From the NCBI RefSeq assembly GCF_046630445.1, contig NC_092336.1, forward strand, positions 294,925,501 through 294,989,500: 64,000 nucleotides of DNA. Direction: 5' to 3'. The translations under genes and the position numbers were made by a program. Shown one piece after another: positions 53,022-64,000 of the stretch. Below the pieces are notes generated by a model. It saw nothing but the letters and a program-made list of their open reading frames with translations, was not told the DNA's origin and did not search any database. Every line of letters begins with the position of its first letter. Position 1 is the stretch's first letter. This DNA comes from Rutidosis leptorrhynchoides. Its lineage: Eukaryota; Streptophyta; Magnoliopsida; Asterales; Asteraceae.

Positions 53022-53026
53022 CATCG

Positions 53027-54808
53027 CTAGGTACTTGACCTCTATATGATACATTTTACAAACATTGCATTCATTTTTGAAAAGTCAATCTTTCATTACA
53101 TCGAAAGTTGACGACATGCATACCATTTCATAATATATCTAACGATAATTGACTTAACAATAATCTTGATGAATTCAACGACTCGAATGCAATGTCTTTT
53201 GAAATATGTCATGAATGACTCCAAATAATATCTTTAAAATGAGCAATTGCACAGCGGAAGATTTCTTTCGTACCTGAGAATAAACATGCTTTAAAGTGTC
53301 AACCAAAAGGTTGGTGAGTTCATTAGTTTAACATAAATAATCATTTCCATCATTTTAATAGACCACAAGATTTTCATTTTTCAGTTCTCATAAATATACG
53401 TCCCATGCATAGAGACAAAATATCATTCATATGGATTGAACACCTGGTAACCGACATTAACAAGATGCATATAAGAATATCCCCATCATTCCGGGACACC
53501 CTTCGGATATGATATAAATTTCGAAGTACTAAAGCATCCGGTACTTTGGATGGGGTTTGTTAGGCCCAATAGATCTATCTTTAGGATTCGCGTCAATTAG
53601 GGTGTCTGTTCCCTAATTCTCAGATTACAAGACTTAATAAAAAGGGCATATTCGATTTCGATAATTCAACCATAGAATGAAGTTTCAATTACTTGTGTAT
53701 ATTTCGTAAAACATTTATAAAAGCGCATGTATTCTCAGTCCCAAAAATATATATTGCAAAAACATTTAAAAAGAGAGTAATGAAACTCACAATATTGTAT
53801 TTTGTAGTAAAAATACATATGATGAAACTGAACAATGCAGGGTTGGCCTCGGATTCACGAACCTATATCATTTGTGTATTCATTAATATATATATAATCG
53901 TAATCAAATAAATATATATATTATTATTAGTGATGTAATTTTTATATTAGTAACTTATATATACTTCATTATTTAATTAAATGTATTCATTTTGTATAAA
54001 AATATTAATATAGTTATATTAATATATATTTGGTTAATATTGTATTAAAATACTTATGTTGTTATTTATATGAATATCTATATACAAATGTTAATAATAA
54101 AAATTTATATTAGGATTTATATATGATGACAACATATATTTATATATATTAGTTGTTACATTTTATATATAGCTTAGTTATTATCATTTTAACAAAAATA
54201 TAGTGATATGTATTATTAATATTATTGTAATGTATTTTTTATGTAAAAATATATATTTGTCATAATACTAGTAATGATAATTATGATAATAATAATGATG
54301 GTGATAATAGTAGTAATGATCCTATTAATGATAATATTAATAATTTTTTTAATAATAAATCTTATAATGATAACAACAGTAGTTTTTAATGAAAAGTTTA
54401 ATGATATTAAAATAATACTTTTGATAACAATACCTAATACTTAATAATAATAATTACTATAGAAACCTTATTACTAATGATAATATTAATTGTAATACTT
54501 ATGTTACTCATAATAATTCTAATATTTATTAAATGATACTAATTTTTAATAATCATATTGTAAATAATGATATTGTTAATAATTAATAATACCGTAATAC
54601 TAATCATTAATAATTACAATAATAACAGTAATACTAAATAATACTTGATTTTGCTAATAATGTTAATAATAACAATATTAGTAATAAGTATAATTACTAC
54701 AATTTTAATAATAATAATTATATTAACAATATGCATACTCATAATAATAATATTAAATGGTAACTACTACTTAATAATAATAATATAATAATAATGATAA
54801 TGATGATG

Positions 54809-54896
<88 letters not shown>

Positions 54897-56198
54897 TAAT
54901 AAACATAATAATAACTAATAATAATAATGATGGAAATAAAGTAAAAGTGTATACCCTCTCCAAGCTTTTTCTAAAAAGAAATGCCCCATACGAGACTCGA
55001 ACCCGCGACCTCTCACAAACCCACTAACACTCCTAACCATGGCTCCATGACTATTTTTCTGTTTAATACCCAATACAACTTTTATTAAACCCATTTTCTT
55101 TCTCTTTTTCCCTCTGTCTTCTTCTTTCTTTCAAACACCATCGACCAAAATCAAAGCAACTTAACATTCTATCATTTAAACAATTTTTTGATTCTCAAAC
55201 AATATTTAATTATCCTATATTAATTATGAACTAATTGAAAATGAAAAGAAAAGAAAAAAAAAACAAAAAAAAAACAGGCCGCTGTGTTCTTCGTGGGTTA
55301 CAAAAAAAAATTTGATTAAGAATTTGAGGAGGTTTCAGACCTTGATTAAAACATGACATGTGTTGGAAAACAATCCTAGAAACTTTGTAAATCGTTAATT
55401 GACTCTTAATCATAACAGAAATCTCTAATTTAATCGAAGAACAATATTTGACTTTTTTTATTTCAAAAGCTTTGACCTTGAAATTTGAATTCGATATAAG
55501 GAGTTGGACTATGAAACTTCACAGGAAGTATCACGACATGGTTTAAATCATTTCTGCATTTTTAGATTTTGAAAATCATTACGAATTCGAGCTATTGATG
55601 ATATGAAGTTGAAACAGAGGTACTCGATGGTTTACAGTTTTATTTCTGGTTTTTATTCAACAAATTGGCTTCATTATACTTGTAATTGATAATGAAAGAG
55701 AATTGTGATGTCTGTACTGTAACAAAATTGATCGATTATAAATAAGGACGTGGTATACAGTTTTTAATCAGACAAAATATATAAAAATAAAACAAATAAG
55801 AAAAATGATCCTGATAGCTCACAATTTTTTTGTTTGTTTGCTGTGATCAGATTCGATGGTGATCTAGTTGAGAGACAAAAACAAAATCGTTTACGTTGCA
55901 ACTGGTATGATTCAGATTCTGATATGTACAATTTAGATTAGGAATCAAGAAATTAATAAAAGCTGAAAGGGATCCAATACAGATTTTTGACTTTAATCTG
56001 TACTAAATAACATTAATTATTAAGATTAATACTTTTAATAAAAATACTAATAATAATTTTGATAATACCACTAATACTAATAATTTATTATTATTAATAA
56101 TAATAAATAATAATATTAATATTAATAATTAATAATAATAATAATGTTAATAATGATATAAATTAAAAGTAACAATAATAATGATTTTAATGAAATTG

Positions 56199-56232
<34 letters not shown>

Positions 56233-56734
56233 GAGTAATCATAATAATATAATAATCACATGTAACAAATTTCATATTAAAATTTTTAATGACACAATAC
56301 TAATAACAATAATTAATGTAATAATAATATAACAATTATAATTAAACTTGTATTTACATTTAATATACAACTTTTACAATTTATTACTTATGTAATGTTT
56401 ACTATTTATAAAATATATAATTAAGTATTTACACGTAATATATATATATGTATATATTTAAATATATATAATAATAATATTTATACATAGAAGCATATAT
56501 ATTTATATAGATTCCTTTTAAATTACATATAGTTAAACTTTCATATTTATATATTTAATTATATATTTACATACACACAATGGTTCGTGAATCATCGGGA
56601 ATAGTTAAAGGGTAAATGCATTCATGTAATTCGTTTCAAAGTTTCTGAGACTTAACAATACAGACTTTGTTTATCGTGTCGAAATCATTTAAAGATTAAG
56701 TTTAAATTTAGTCGGAAATTCCCGGGTCATCACA
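53027..56734 (-). mobile_element. Outer LARD, 5' LTR, remaining 3.7 kb
   Basis: It continues the LTR begun at 43204 and ends CCCGGGTCATCACA. It holds the inverted pair (53852-53862 and 56583-56593), a (TAA)n tract (about 54778-54902) and the tRNA-like module (54983-55048), all in the same order as in the sister LTR. Confidence 0.88.
54983..55048 (-). other. tRNA-like module in outer LARD 5' LTR
   Basis: Sister of 36897-36962. The B box here reads GGGTTCGAGTC (54994-55004), closer to the Pol III consensus GGTTCGANNCC than in the other copy. Confidence 0.55.
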
Positions 56735-56739
56735 TGCAA

Positions 56740-57013
56740 AGTTTTAATGTTTAACAAAAAATCTGCCAAAATGCATGCAGACTCTCTACCACAGCGGAAG
56801 CCATATAATCAAGTACCTGTGAAAACATGCGAGTAAACTGTCAACAAAAATGTTGAGTGAATTATAGGTTTTAAAATAATGAATAAACTTTAGACCACAA
56901 GATTTCAAATGTTAGAAAACATAACTCATTATTCCATTAATCCATGAGTCACCTGGTAACCACTTAACCATTTCCATACCTTACCAAACACAATATACAC
57001 TGGACATGTGTAT
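56740..57013 (-). mobile_element. Older giant LTR, right piece
   Basis: It continues the LTR cut at 34886. It shares blocks with the other giant LTRs, such as the CACAGCGGAAG, ACCTG and GACCACAAGATTTC words. It is cut at 57013 by the Athila-like LTR, and its far end is not found in the window. Confidence 0.6.
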
Positions 57014-58878
57014 TGATGTGTGCAGAGGTGTATACGAAATACTATTATTTTTATTATAAAATACGATACAAATTACACAAGTTTTAATTAATTTACGGAT
57101 AGAATATACCTAAACCTTGCTACAACACTATAGGCAGTGTACCTACTCGTAGAGTAGTGTAGTTTTTAGTAAGTCCGGTTCGTTCTACAGGGAGCTAGCT
57201 GAGTTTAAAGCTATATTTTTAACAACTATATAAAATATATATAATTATATATAGTAATATTATTATAAAAGGGGGTTTTTATCGTTTAATGATCGGTTTG
57301 TCGATTTTATATTTTAAGCGTAAAGATAAATGACGATAATATAAATGACAGAATTTAAATTGCGATAAAGTAAATTGCAGTTTTTAAAATGACAGTAAAT
57401 AAAGGTACGATGAAATATAAAAGTATTATGCTTATTTAAACTTCCGTAATCATGATGTTTGACGTTTTGATTTCAATTTATTACCCTGAGTTAATTGTCC
57501 CTTGTCCTGGCTTATTTGATACATATCTAGGTTTTGCCCATAATAGTCCATCGGTCATAATTATAATATGCTCGTCAAATTAACCTTATTCCCGAAGTCA
57601 AATATTCCAACTAATTAGGGATTTGAACTGTAACAAGGTTTTAATACTTTGTTAATAATTACACCAGGTTATCGACTGCGTGTAATCCAAGGTTTTAATA
57701 CTTTGTTAACAATTACACCAATTATCCTTGTATGTAATCCACCCCTGTTTTAATGAGATATGAATATTAATTTACCCACTTGATCAGAATGAATAATCAA
57801 TTACCCAAACCGAATAATTAATTAAATGATCGTAAAAGATGTCGTATAAACGTCACTAAATAGGACATACATAATCATTTTAATAATTATTAGATTAACT
57901 AATTTGAAGATAGGTTCAACAGGTTCCAATGAGTTGTCATTCAATTAGACAATATCACCTACCTATTAATAGTCAATAGTCCAATGTTCACAAGTGTCGG
58001 TCTTTTGTCCAAACCTTAATTATGGTACAAAATCCAATAACCCCATCTTAATATTTAGTCTAACATCACGATTACTTCGGCTCAAATAAGCATAATAATA
58101 ACTTAGTCATGATACATTAATTTAAAAAGGAAGAACATAGCTTACAGTGGTATTTAATCGCGTAGCGTTACACGGACAGAGTTCCGACTTACAAAACCTT
58201 AAAACATTTCTAACATTAACCTAATTATTATTAAACTTAATTTAAACTTTATATTATAAATATAAATATATATTACATTGATCAGAGGAAGGAAAGGAAA
58301 AAGATGTGTGTATAATTCGCTGAATTCGTTGGCTTTTATAGATGTGAACTGATCCTGAGGGCCATGCGATTGCATGGCTTCTCAGTGTTATTCCCATGCG
58401 ATCGCATGGCCAGCCTGGCATGCTCCCAACAGTTTTTTTTCTAGTTTGCCGACATTTTATTTAATAATATAATATAATATTTATAATTTTATATAATTCT
58501 ATATATTATATTATATTCATGTGCATAGTAGACTTATAATTTTAGCTCCGTTGCCTCGTGCATTGATGATCGGTTTATGTCTCGGTTCCGGATTTTCGAA
58601 CGTCCTTTCGTACGCATAGATATCTTGTACTTTGCGTTCCGTGGCTTGTACTCTTTTAATTTTTAGACATTTCTCATCAATAAATTGAACCACTTGGATT
58701 GTATCTTGTACATTTGAGCTTTTTGGTCATTTGCGTCTTCAAATCTGCATTTGCATCTTCAGTTTTCGCACTTATTTATTTAAACGAATATTACTTGGAA
58801 TTAGAACAATTGCAACTAAAAACTTTACATATTGTGATGATATTGCGACTAAATATATGTTCATTTGGAGCACTATCA
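57014..58878 (-). mobile_element. Athila-like 3' LTR (1,865 bp)
   Basis: It starts TGATGTGTGCAG and ends GAGCACTATCA. On the minus strand a polypurine tract TGTGGGGATA and the phrase TTGAGGACAAGCAACGTTCA precede the LTR, the standard Athila 3' arrangement. It is the same family as 1344-3332 but a different insertion, since the internal regions point away from each other. A pair of palindromes lies at 58362-58377 and 58394-58409. Confidence 0.8.
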
Positions 58879-60074
58879 AATATCCCCACACTTGAACGTT
58901 GCTTGTCCTCAAGTAATACAGAACTTGAAATAAAATCACACTTCACTCGAATCACTTTTTTTTATTCTCACACTTTATACATCAGTGATTTTAATATAGC
59001 GGTATAAACAATGATAGTAATGATAGAACCATGGTTAAAGGTGGGTGTGCCATCCACAGTTGCCTCGGGTTCAGGTCAACGACACTTGCAATCAAATAGC
59101 CGATTTACTTTCGGTTTCCAAAGCAAAGTGCACATTTGAAAGGCGGTTTAAAGTCCCACGTGACTATGAAAATTTAGATCCTTTAGGAAATTAGATCTTT
59201 ATGAAAACATTTGATCTTTTGAAAATTTAAGCTAGATTTTACCCTAGACAAGTTTTCCGGAATAACCCTTCACCGGTGTTTGCAAAATGTTTTTGTGGGT
59301 TTTGTGGATTTCAGATTTTTTTTTAAAATTTTAGCTCAAAAACTTGTGGTTTTGTGTCGCCCACTTGCTAACCTTGTATTAGGAAAGCACACGTCCAGTT
59401 TACTTGTCCCGTATATTACCTTTCGGTAAACTACCGTCCGGTCGTAAAGGAAAGCGTTGAACAAGCAACTGTTAAGGCGATGTCTAATGACATGCAGATG
59501 TTCATGGTCCACAACGTGTCGGATACAATTACTATCCTTTGTAGGGGCAATAGTAAAGATCACCCTATAATTTTTCAGTATGGCACAAGTTCCTGTCTTC
59601 GACCATGCTATGCAACCACCGTTCTTACGGTTGACACTCGATTTGGTTCAGGTGACCTAATGAATTCCGGTGAATTCTTAGGATTTTACGTTCAATGGTA
59701 ATGAACGCATTAAAAATGGGTTTTCAGAAAACAAATCGGTTTTAATTTGATCAAAATATTTTCTCGTTCAAGCTCGAGTTTAGATATCATTGAATTCCAT
59801 GAGTTTGTAATTCTCAATCTTTAAGGTCAATCTCAAGGATTGAGTAATATCAGGCTTAAAAGCTGATTTTTAATCTTTAAGGAGAATATCCTTTCTGGGG
59901 GTCTGATTCATTAGTCTTATCAAGCTAATTTGCACGGCGCCCTCCCCATTTTACGAGACAGATCCTCTCATGGTTAGGATAAGTCTGACCACTTGGCGAC
60001 CCTGTTTGATGCTGAGGTCCGTGGATTTTCTGCTGATTTTAGAGATGACTTTTCTAGATTTTTCGTCAACCTAC
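58879..60074 (-). mobile_element. Athila-like 3' internal region, non-coding
   Basis: This region lies upstream of the polypurine tract on the minus strand. No pol or envelope-like reading frame is visible, so this is the long 3' untranslated part. It is interrupted by the solo LTR at 60080 and resumes at 63624. The ORFs at 59336-59701 are short and unsupported. Confidence 0.65.
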
Positions 60075-60079
60075 AGCTG

Positions 60080-63000
60080 TGAAATGTCCCGTTCATATCG
60101 ATTTATAAACGTTCCATATTAATTGATTTCGTTGCGAGGTTTTGACCTCTATATGAGACATTTTTCAAAGACTGCATTCGATTTTAAAACAAATCATAAC
60201 CTTTATTTTATCGATAAAGGTTTAAAAATATTACGATGATTATCAAATAATGATAATCTAAAATATAGCGTTTTCACACGATTATTACATAATGGTTTAC
60301 AATAATATTACACATCAATTTAAGTCTTTGAATGCAGTTTTTAGACAATATTATACAAGCATGCTGACTCCAACTCTTGTCCATAAATTCGCATGCAACA
60401 ACGGAAGCTCTTAATAATCACCTGAGAATAAACATGCTTTAAACGTCAACAAAAATGTTGGTGAGTTATAGGTTTAACCTATATATTTATCAAATCATAA
60501 TAATAGACCACAAGATTTCATATTTCCATTTCTCATAAACAACATGCAATCTGCATAAAAATCATTCATATGATGAACACCTGGTAACCGACCTTAACAG
60601 GATGCATATAGAATATCCCCATCATTCCGGGACTCTCATCGGACATGATAAATCGAAGTACTAAAGCATCCGTAACTCGGATGAGGCTTGTTGGGCCAAA
60701 TAGATCTATCTTTAGGATTCGCGTCAATTGGTGGCAATTATAATAAACACCAATTCTTAGGCTACCAAGCTAAAAAGGGGCATATTCGGTTCGATAATTC
60801 ATCATAGAATGTAATTTTGATCACTTGTGTCTATTTTGTAAAACATTTATAAAACTGCATGTATTCTCATCCCAAAAATAATAGATTTTAAAAGTGGGAC
60901 TATAACTCACTTTCACAGATTTTTCCTTCGTTGGAAATAAGACTTGGCCACTGGTCGATTCACGAACCTATAACAAATATGTACATATATATCAAAGTAT
61001 GATTTAAATATATTCACAACATTTTTTATTACATTTTTATGATTTAAGTTTGTTAAATTAGCAGTAACCTACAACTAGTTGTCCACAGTTAGATGTGCTG
61101 AAATAAATCAATATATATTATCTCGAATCAATCCACGACCCAGTGTATACAAGTCTCAGGCTAGATCACAACTCAAAGTATATATATTATTTTGGAATCA
61201 ACCTCAACCCTGTATAGCTAACTCAAACATTACTGCATATAGAGTGTCTATGGTTGTTCCGAAATATATATATATATATATATATAGATGGGTCGATTTG
61301 ATATGTTAAAACATTGCATACGTGTCTATGGTATCCCAAGATTACATAATATGTATAATACAATATAAATTAGTTAGGATATGTTTAGTCTAGTTTTGTT
61401 ACAAAATTTTCGTAGCTAAAACTAGCAAATTTATCCAATTTTGTTTTACCCGTCATTTTTTCGTTTCAAATCCGTTTTGAGTGATTCAAGTTGCTATGGT
61501 TTCATAATGAACTGAAATTTATGAAACTAAACATAAAAGTATAAGTTTATAGTCGGAAATACAGGTTACAAGTCATTTTTTAAAGAGGTAGTCATTTCCG
61601 TCGAAAGAACGACATCTTGATGGCCATTTTGAAAAACATACTTCCACTTTGTGTTTAACCATGATTTTTGGATATAGTATCATGTTCATATGTAATATCA
61701 TTTTTGAAGAAAACAAACTTCCAATTCAAATATTAAGATAGTTTTTATTTTTCTAACCCAAAACAGCCACCGGTTTCACTACGACGGCGTATGTCCGGTT
61801 TTACGGTGTTCTTCGTGTTTCCAGGTTTTAAATCATTAAGTTAACATATCATATAGATATAGAAAATGTGTTTAGTTGATTTTAAAATTCAAGTTAGAAG
61901 GATTAACTTTGTTTGCGAACAAGTTTAGAATTAACTAAACTATGTTCTAGTGATTACAAGTTTAAATCTTCGAATAAGATAGCTTTATATGTATGAATCG
62001 AATGATGTTATGAACATCATTACTATGTCAAGTTTTGTAAATAAACCTACTGGAAAAGAGAAAAATAGATCTAGCTTCAAAGGATCCTTGGATGGCTTGA
62101 AAGTTCTTGAAGTAGAATCATGACACGAAAACAAGTTCAAGTAAGATTTTCACTCGAAATAAGATTGTTATAGTTATAGAAATTGAATCAAAGTTTGAGT
62201 ATGAGTATTACCTTGAATTAGAAAGATATCTTACTGTAAATAAGAAAGATTTCTTGAGATTGGATGATCACTTGAAATGGATTTGCAAGATTGGAAGTAA
62301 GCTAGCAAGTTTGAAATATTTCTTGAAGTGTTCTTGAATGGTTGTTTTTATGATGATTAAAGCTTGTAATTGAAGCTAAAAGATGGTGAAAATGCTTGGA
62401 GATAATCAAGTATGATGTTAGGAGTATTTTGAGAGAGAATTTGGAGTGTAAGTATGAGAAAATGGAATGGAAAAATGGGGTGAAATCATAAAAACGGGAT
62501 TACTTGTTATAAAGAAAAAAAAAGATCCTTAAGTTTGTTTTTAGCTCATTAGTCATACAAGTTGTTAAATAATGGTTCCACATGTTTTTGACTCTAAGAT
62601 GGCTGCTAAGAATGAATGATTAAAGGTGTATATACCAATAGTAAATACATCTAGAAGCTGTGTATTGTACGAGTACGAATACGGGTACATACGAGTAGAA
62701 TTGTTGATGAAAATGAATGAGAATGCAATTGTGAGCATTTTTACTAAGTAGAAGTACTTTGATATGTGTCTTGAAGTCTTTTAAAAGTGTACTAATACAT
62801 ATTAATACACTACATGTATATACATTTTAACTGAGTCGTTAAGTTACCGTTAGTCGTTACATGTAAGTGTTGTTTTGAAACCTTTAAGTTAACGATCTTG
62901 TTAAATGTAATTAATCCATTGTTATAATACTTAAATAAGATGTTAAATTGTTATGTTATCATAATAACATGGTGTATAAATATATCATAACATCATATAT

Positions 63001-63316
63001 ATATGTTAAAATACTATTACATCGATAATCGTTACATATATGTCTCGTTTCGAAATCCTTAAGTTAGTAGTCTTGTTTTTTACATATGTAGTTCATTGTT
63101 AATACACTTAATGATTTACTTATTTATCATTTTATCATGTTAAATATAGTAACAATATCTTAATATGATACATATGTATTTAGTAAGATGTTGTTATAAC
63201 GATAATCGTTATATATATCATTTTCAAGTTTCTTAAATCAATAATCTCATTTTTTTGTATATAACTCATTGTTAACATATTTATGGAGATACTTACTTAT
63301 CATAATCTCATGTTAA

Positions 63317-63414
<98 letters not shown>

Positions 63415-63618
63415 ATTTATATAACATCATGTAGTTTTTACAAGTTTTTAACGATCGTGAATCGTCAGTCAACTTGGGTGGTCAATTGTCTATATGAAAC
63501 TCATTTCAAATAATCAAGTCTTAACAAGTTTGATTGCTTATCATTTTGGAAACATTTAATCATGTAAATATCAATCTCATTTAATATATATAAACATGGA
63601 AAAGTTTGGGTCACTACA
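60080..63618 (-). mobile_element. Solo giant LTR (3,539 bp), TSD AGCTG
   Basis: It starts TGAAATGTCCCG and ends TTTGGGTCACTACA with exact duplications AGCTG at 60075-60079 and 63619-63623. No PBS or polypurine tract adjoins. It is the reverse-complement relative of 6275-9712. The word GATTCACGAAC is at 60957-60967, with a decayed partner at 63453-63463. Confidence 0.88.
63319..63412. repeat. (TA)n microsatellite, about 47 units
   Basis: It lies in the core of the solo LTR and gives a spurious Tyr/Ile ORF. Confidence 0.95.
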
Positions 63619-63623
63619 AGCTG

Positions 63624-64000
63624 GTCTGGACGACAACTTCCTGACCTAAATCAAGAAGCGCGTGTCTCTTTCGGAAGACTTTACTTCCTTTTAATGATGT
63701 AATTGATTCATCGTGTAGATCCATCGTTCTTTCAAATATATATTACAGTAAATTGGGTAAAATTGATTCGTTTAGTCCAAAGCAAAAGTACCTGCAATAA
63801 TCTTGTATAAAATATGTGATATATGTTTTAAAGAACTTGATAAATTCTTCCCACACTTAGCTTTTATTTATGTTTTTCTTTGCCTTTTTATTCTCCTTTA
63901 TTCCATTTTAAATGAATTCAAGCATTTTGGGTTGTTTCTCCATTTATGTTCTCTCCGAAGTAACAATAATTTCGGAATTAACACCTAGTTTTATCGTTCA
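63624..64000 (-). mobile_element. Athila-like internal region, continuation to window end
   Basis: It resumes after the solo LTR and runs out of the window. CCCACACTTAGC at 63851-63862 and CTCTCCGAAG at 63952-63961 are typical of repeated non-coding 3' parts. No ORF is supported. Confidence 0.5.

Noticed and set aside
62088-62300. Lys-rich ORF-like stretch also seen at 7516-7710 on the opposite strand
   Set aside because: Both lie at the same place in related LTRs. Similarity follows from LTR homology, with no separate sign of coding.

Overview
This window is nuclear DNA of a flowering plant, a eudicot and most likely a member of the daisy family (Asteraceae). The reasons are a split SCARECROW-type GRAS gene, AT-rich DNA full of long (TA)n and (TAA)n tracts, and dense nested LTR retrotransposons whose very long LTRs start with TGTRATGACCCG-like ends. 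The family assignment rests on recognising repeat style and was not tested by a search.

Layout. Positions 1-12,728 are retroelement debris: an Athila-like (Ty3/gypsy) 5' internal region and LTR on the minus strand, a truncated LTR piece, a G-poor repeat region, a Ty3/gypsy pol fragment, a 3.4-kb solo LTR, and the gag-like end plus LTR of a second non-autonomous element. Positions 12,729-18,619 form the only gene island. It holds one intact host gene, a SCARECROW homologue (two exons, 703 codons), whose intron carries a tandem duplication that includes a decayed copy of the exon 2 acceptor. A 2.96-kb solo LTR (18,620-21,578) follows, then AT-rich intergenic DNA.

Positions about 25,531-29,712 look like a Helitron-type composite. 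It has GC hairpins near both ends, a CTAG-T right terminus and two sets of tandem repeats. Between them lie pieces of two unrelated host genes with introns retained: a UBC19/20-like E2 ubiquitin-conjugating enzyme and a CBSCBSPB-type CBS-domain protein.

Positions 30,671-63,618 are an insertion stack. It contains a 3.86-kb solo LTR (30,671-34,532), then a LARD-like element (34,887-56,734) that sits in an older LTR and is itself split by a second, younger LARD-like element (43,279-53,021), then an Athila-like 3' LTR and internal region interrupted by another solo LTR (60,080-63,618). Every one of these insertions except the Athila copies and the older host LTR shows an exact 5-bp target duplication.

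Both LARD-like elements lack recognisable pol genes. Each carries a gag-like coiled-coil ORF in the sense direction near the primer-binding site. On the opposite strand, near the 3' LTR, each also carries a 57-residue ORF with two predicted membrane segments that is conserved in frame, start, stop and length. That small antisense ORF, each copy preceded by a TATA-like box, is the most unusual item here. The giant LTRs also share an inverted pair of the 11-mer GATTCACGAAC around a variable, microsatellite-rich core, and some carry a tRNA-like module.
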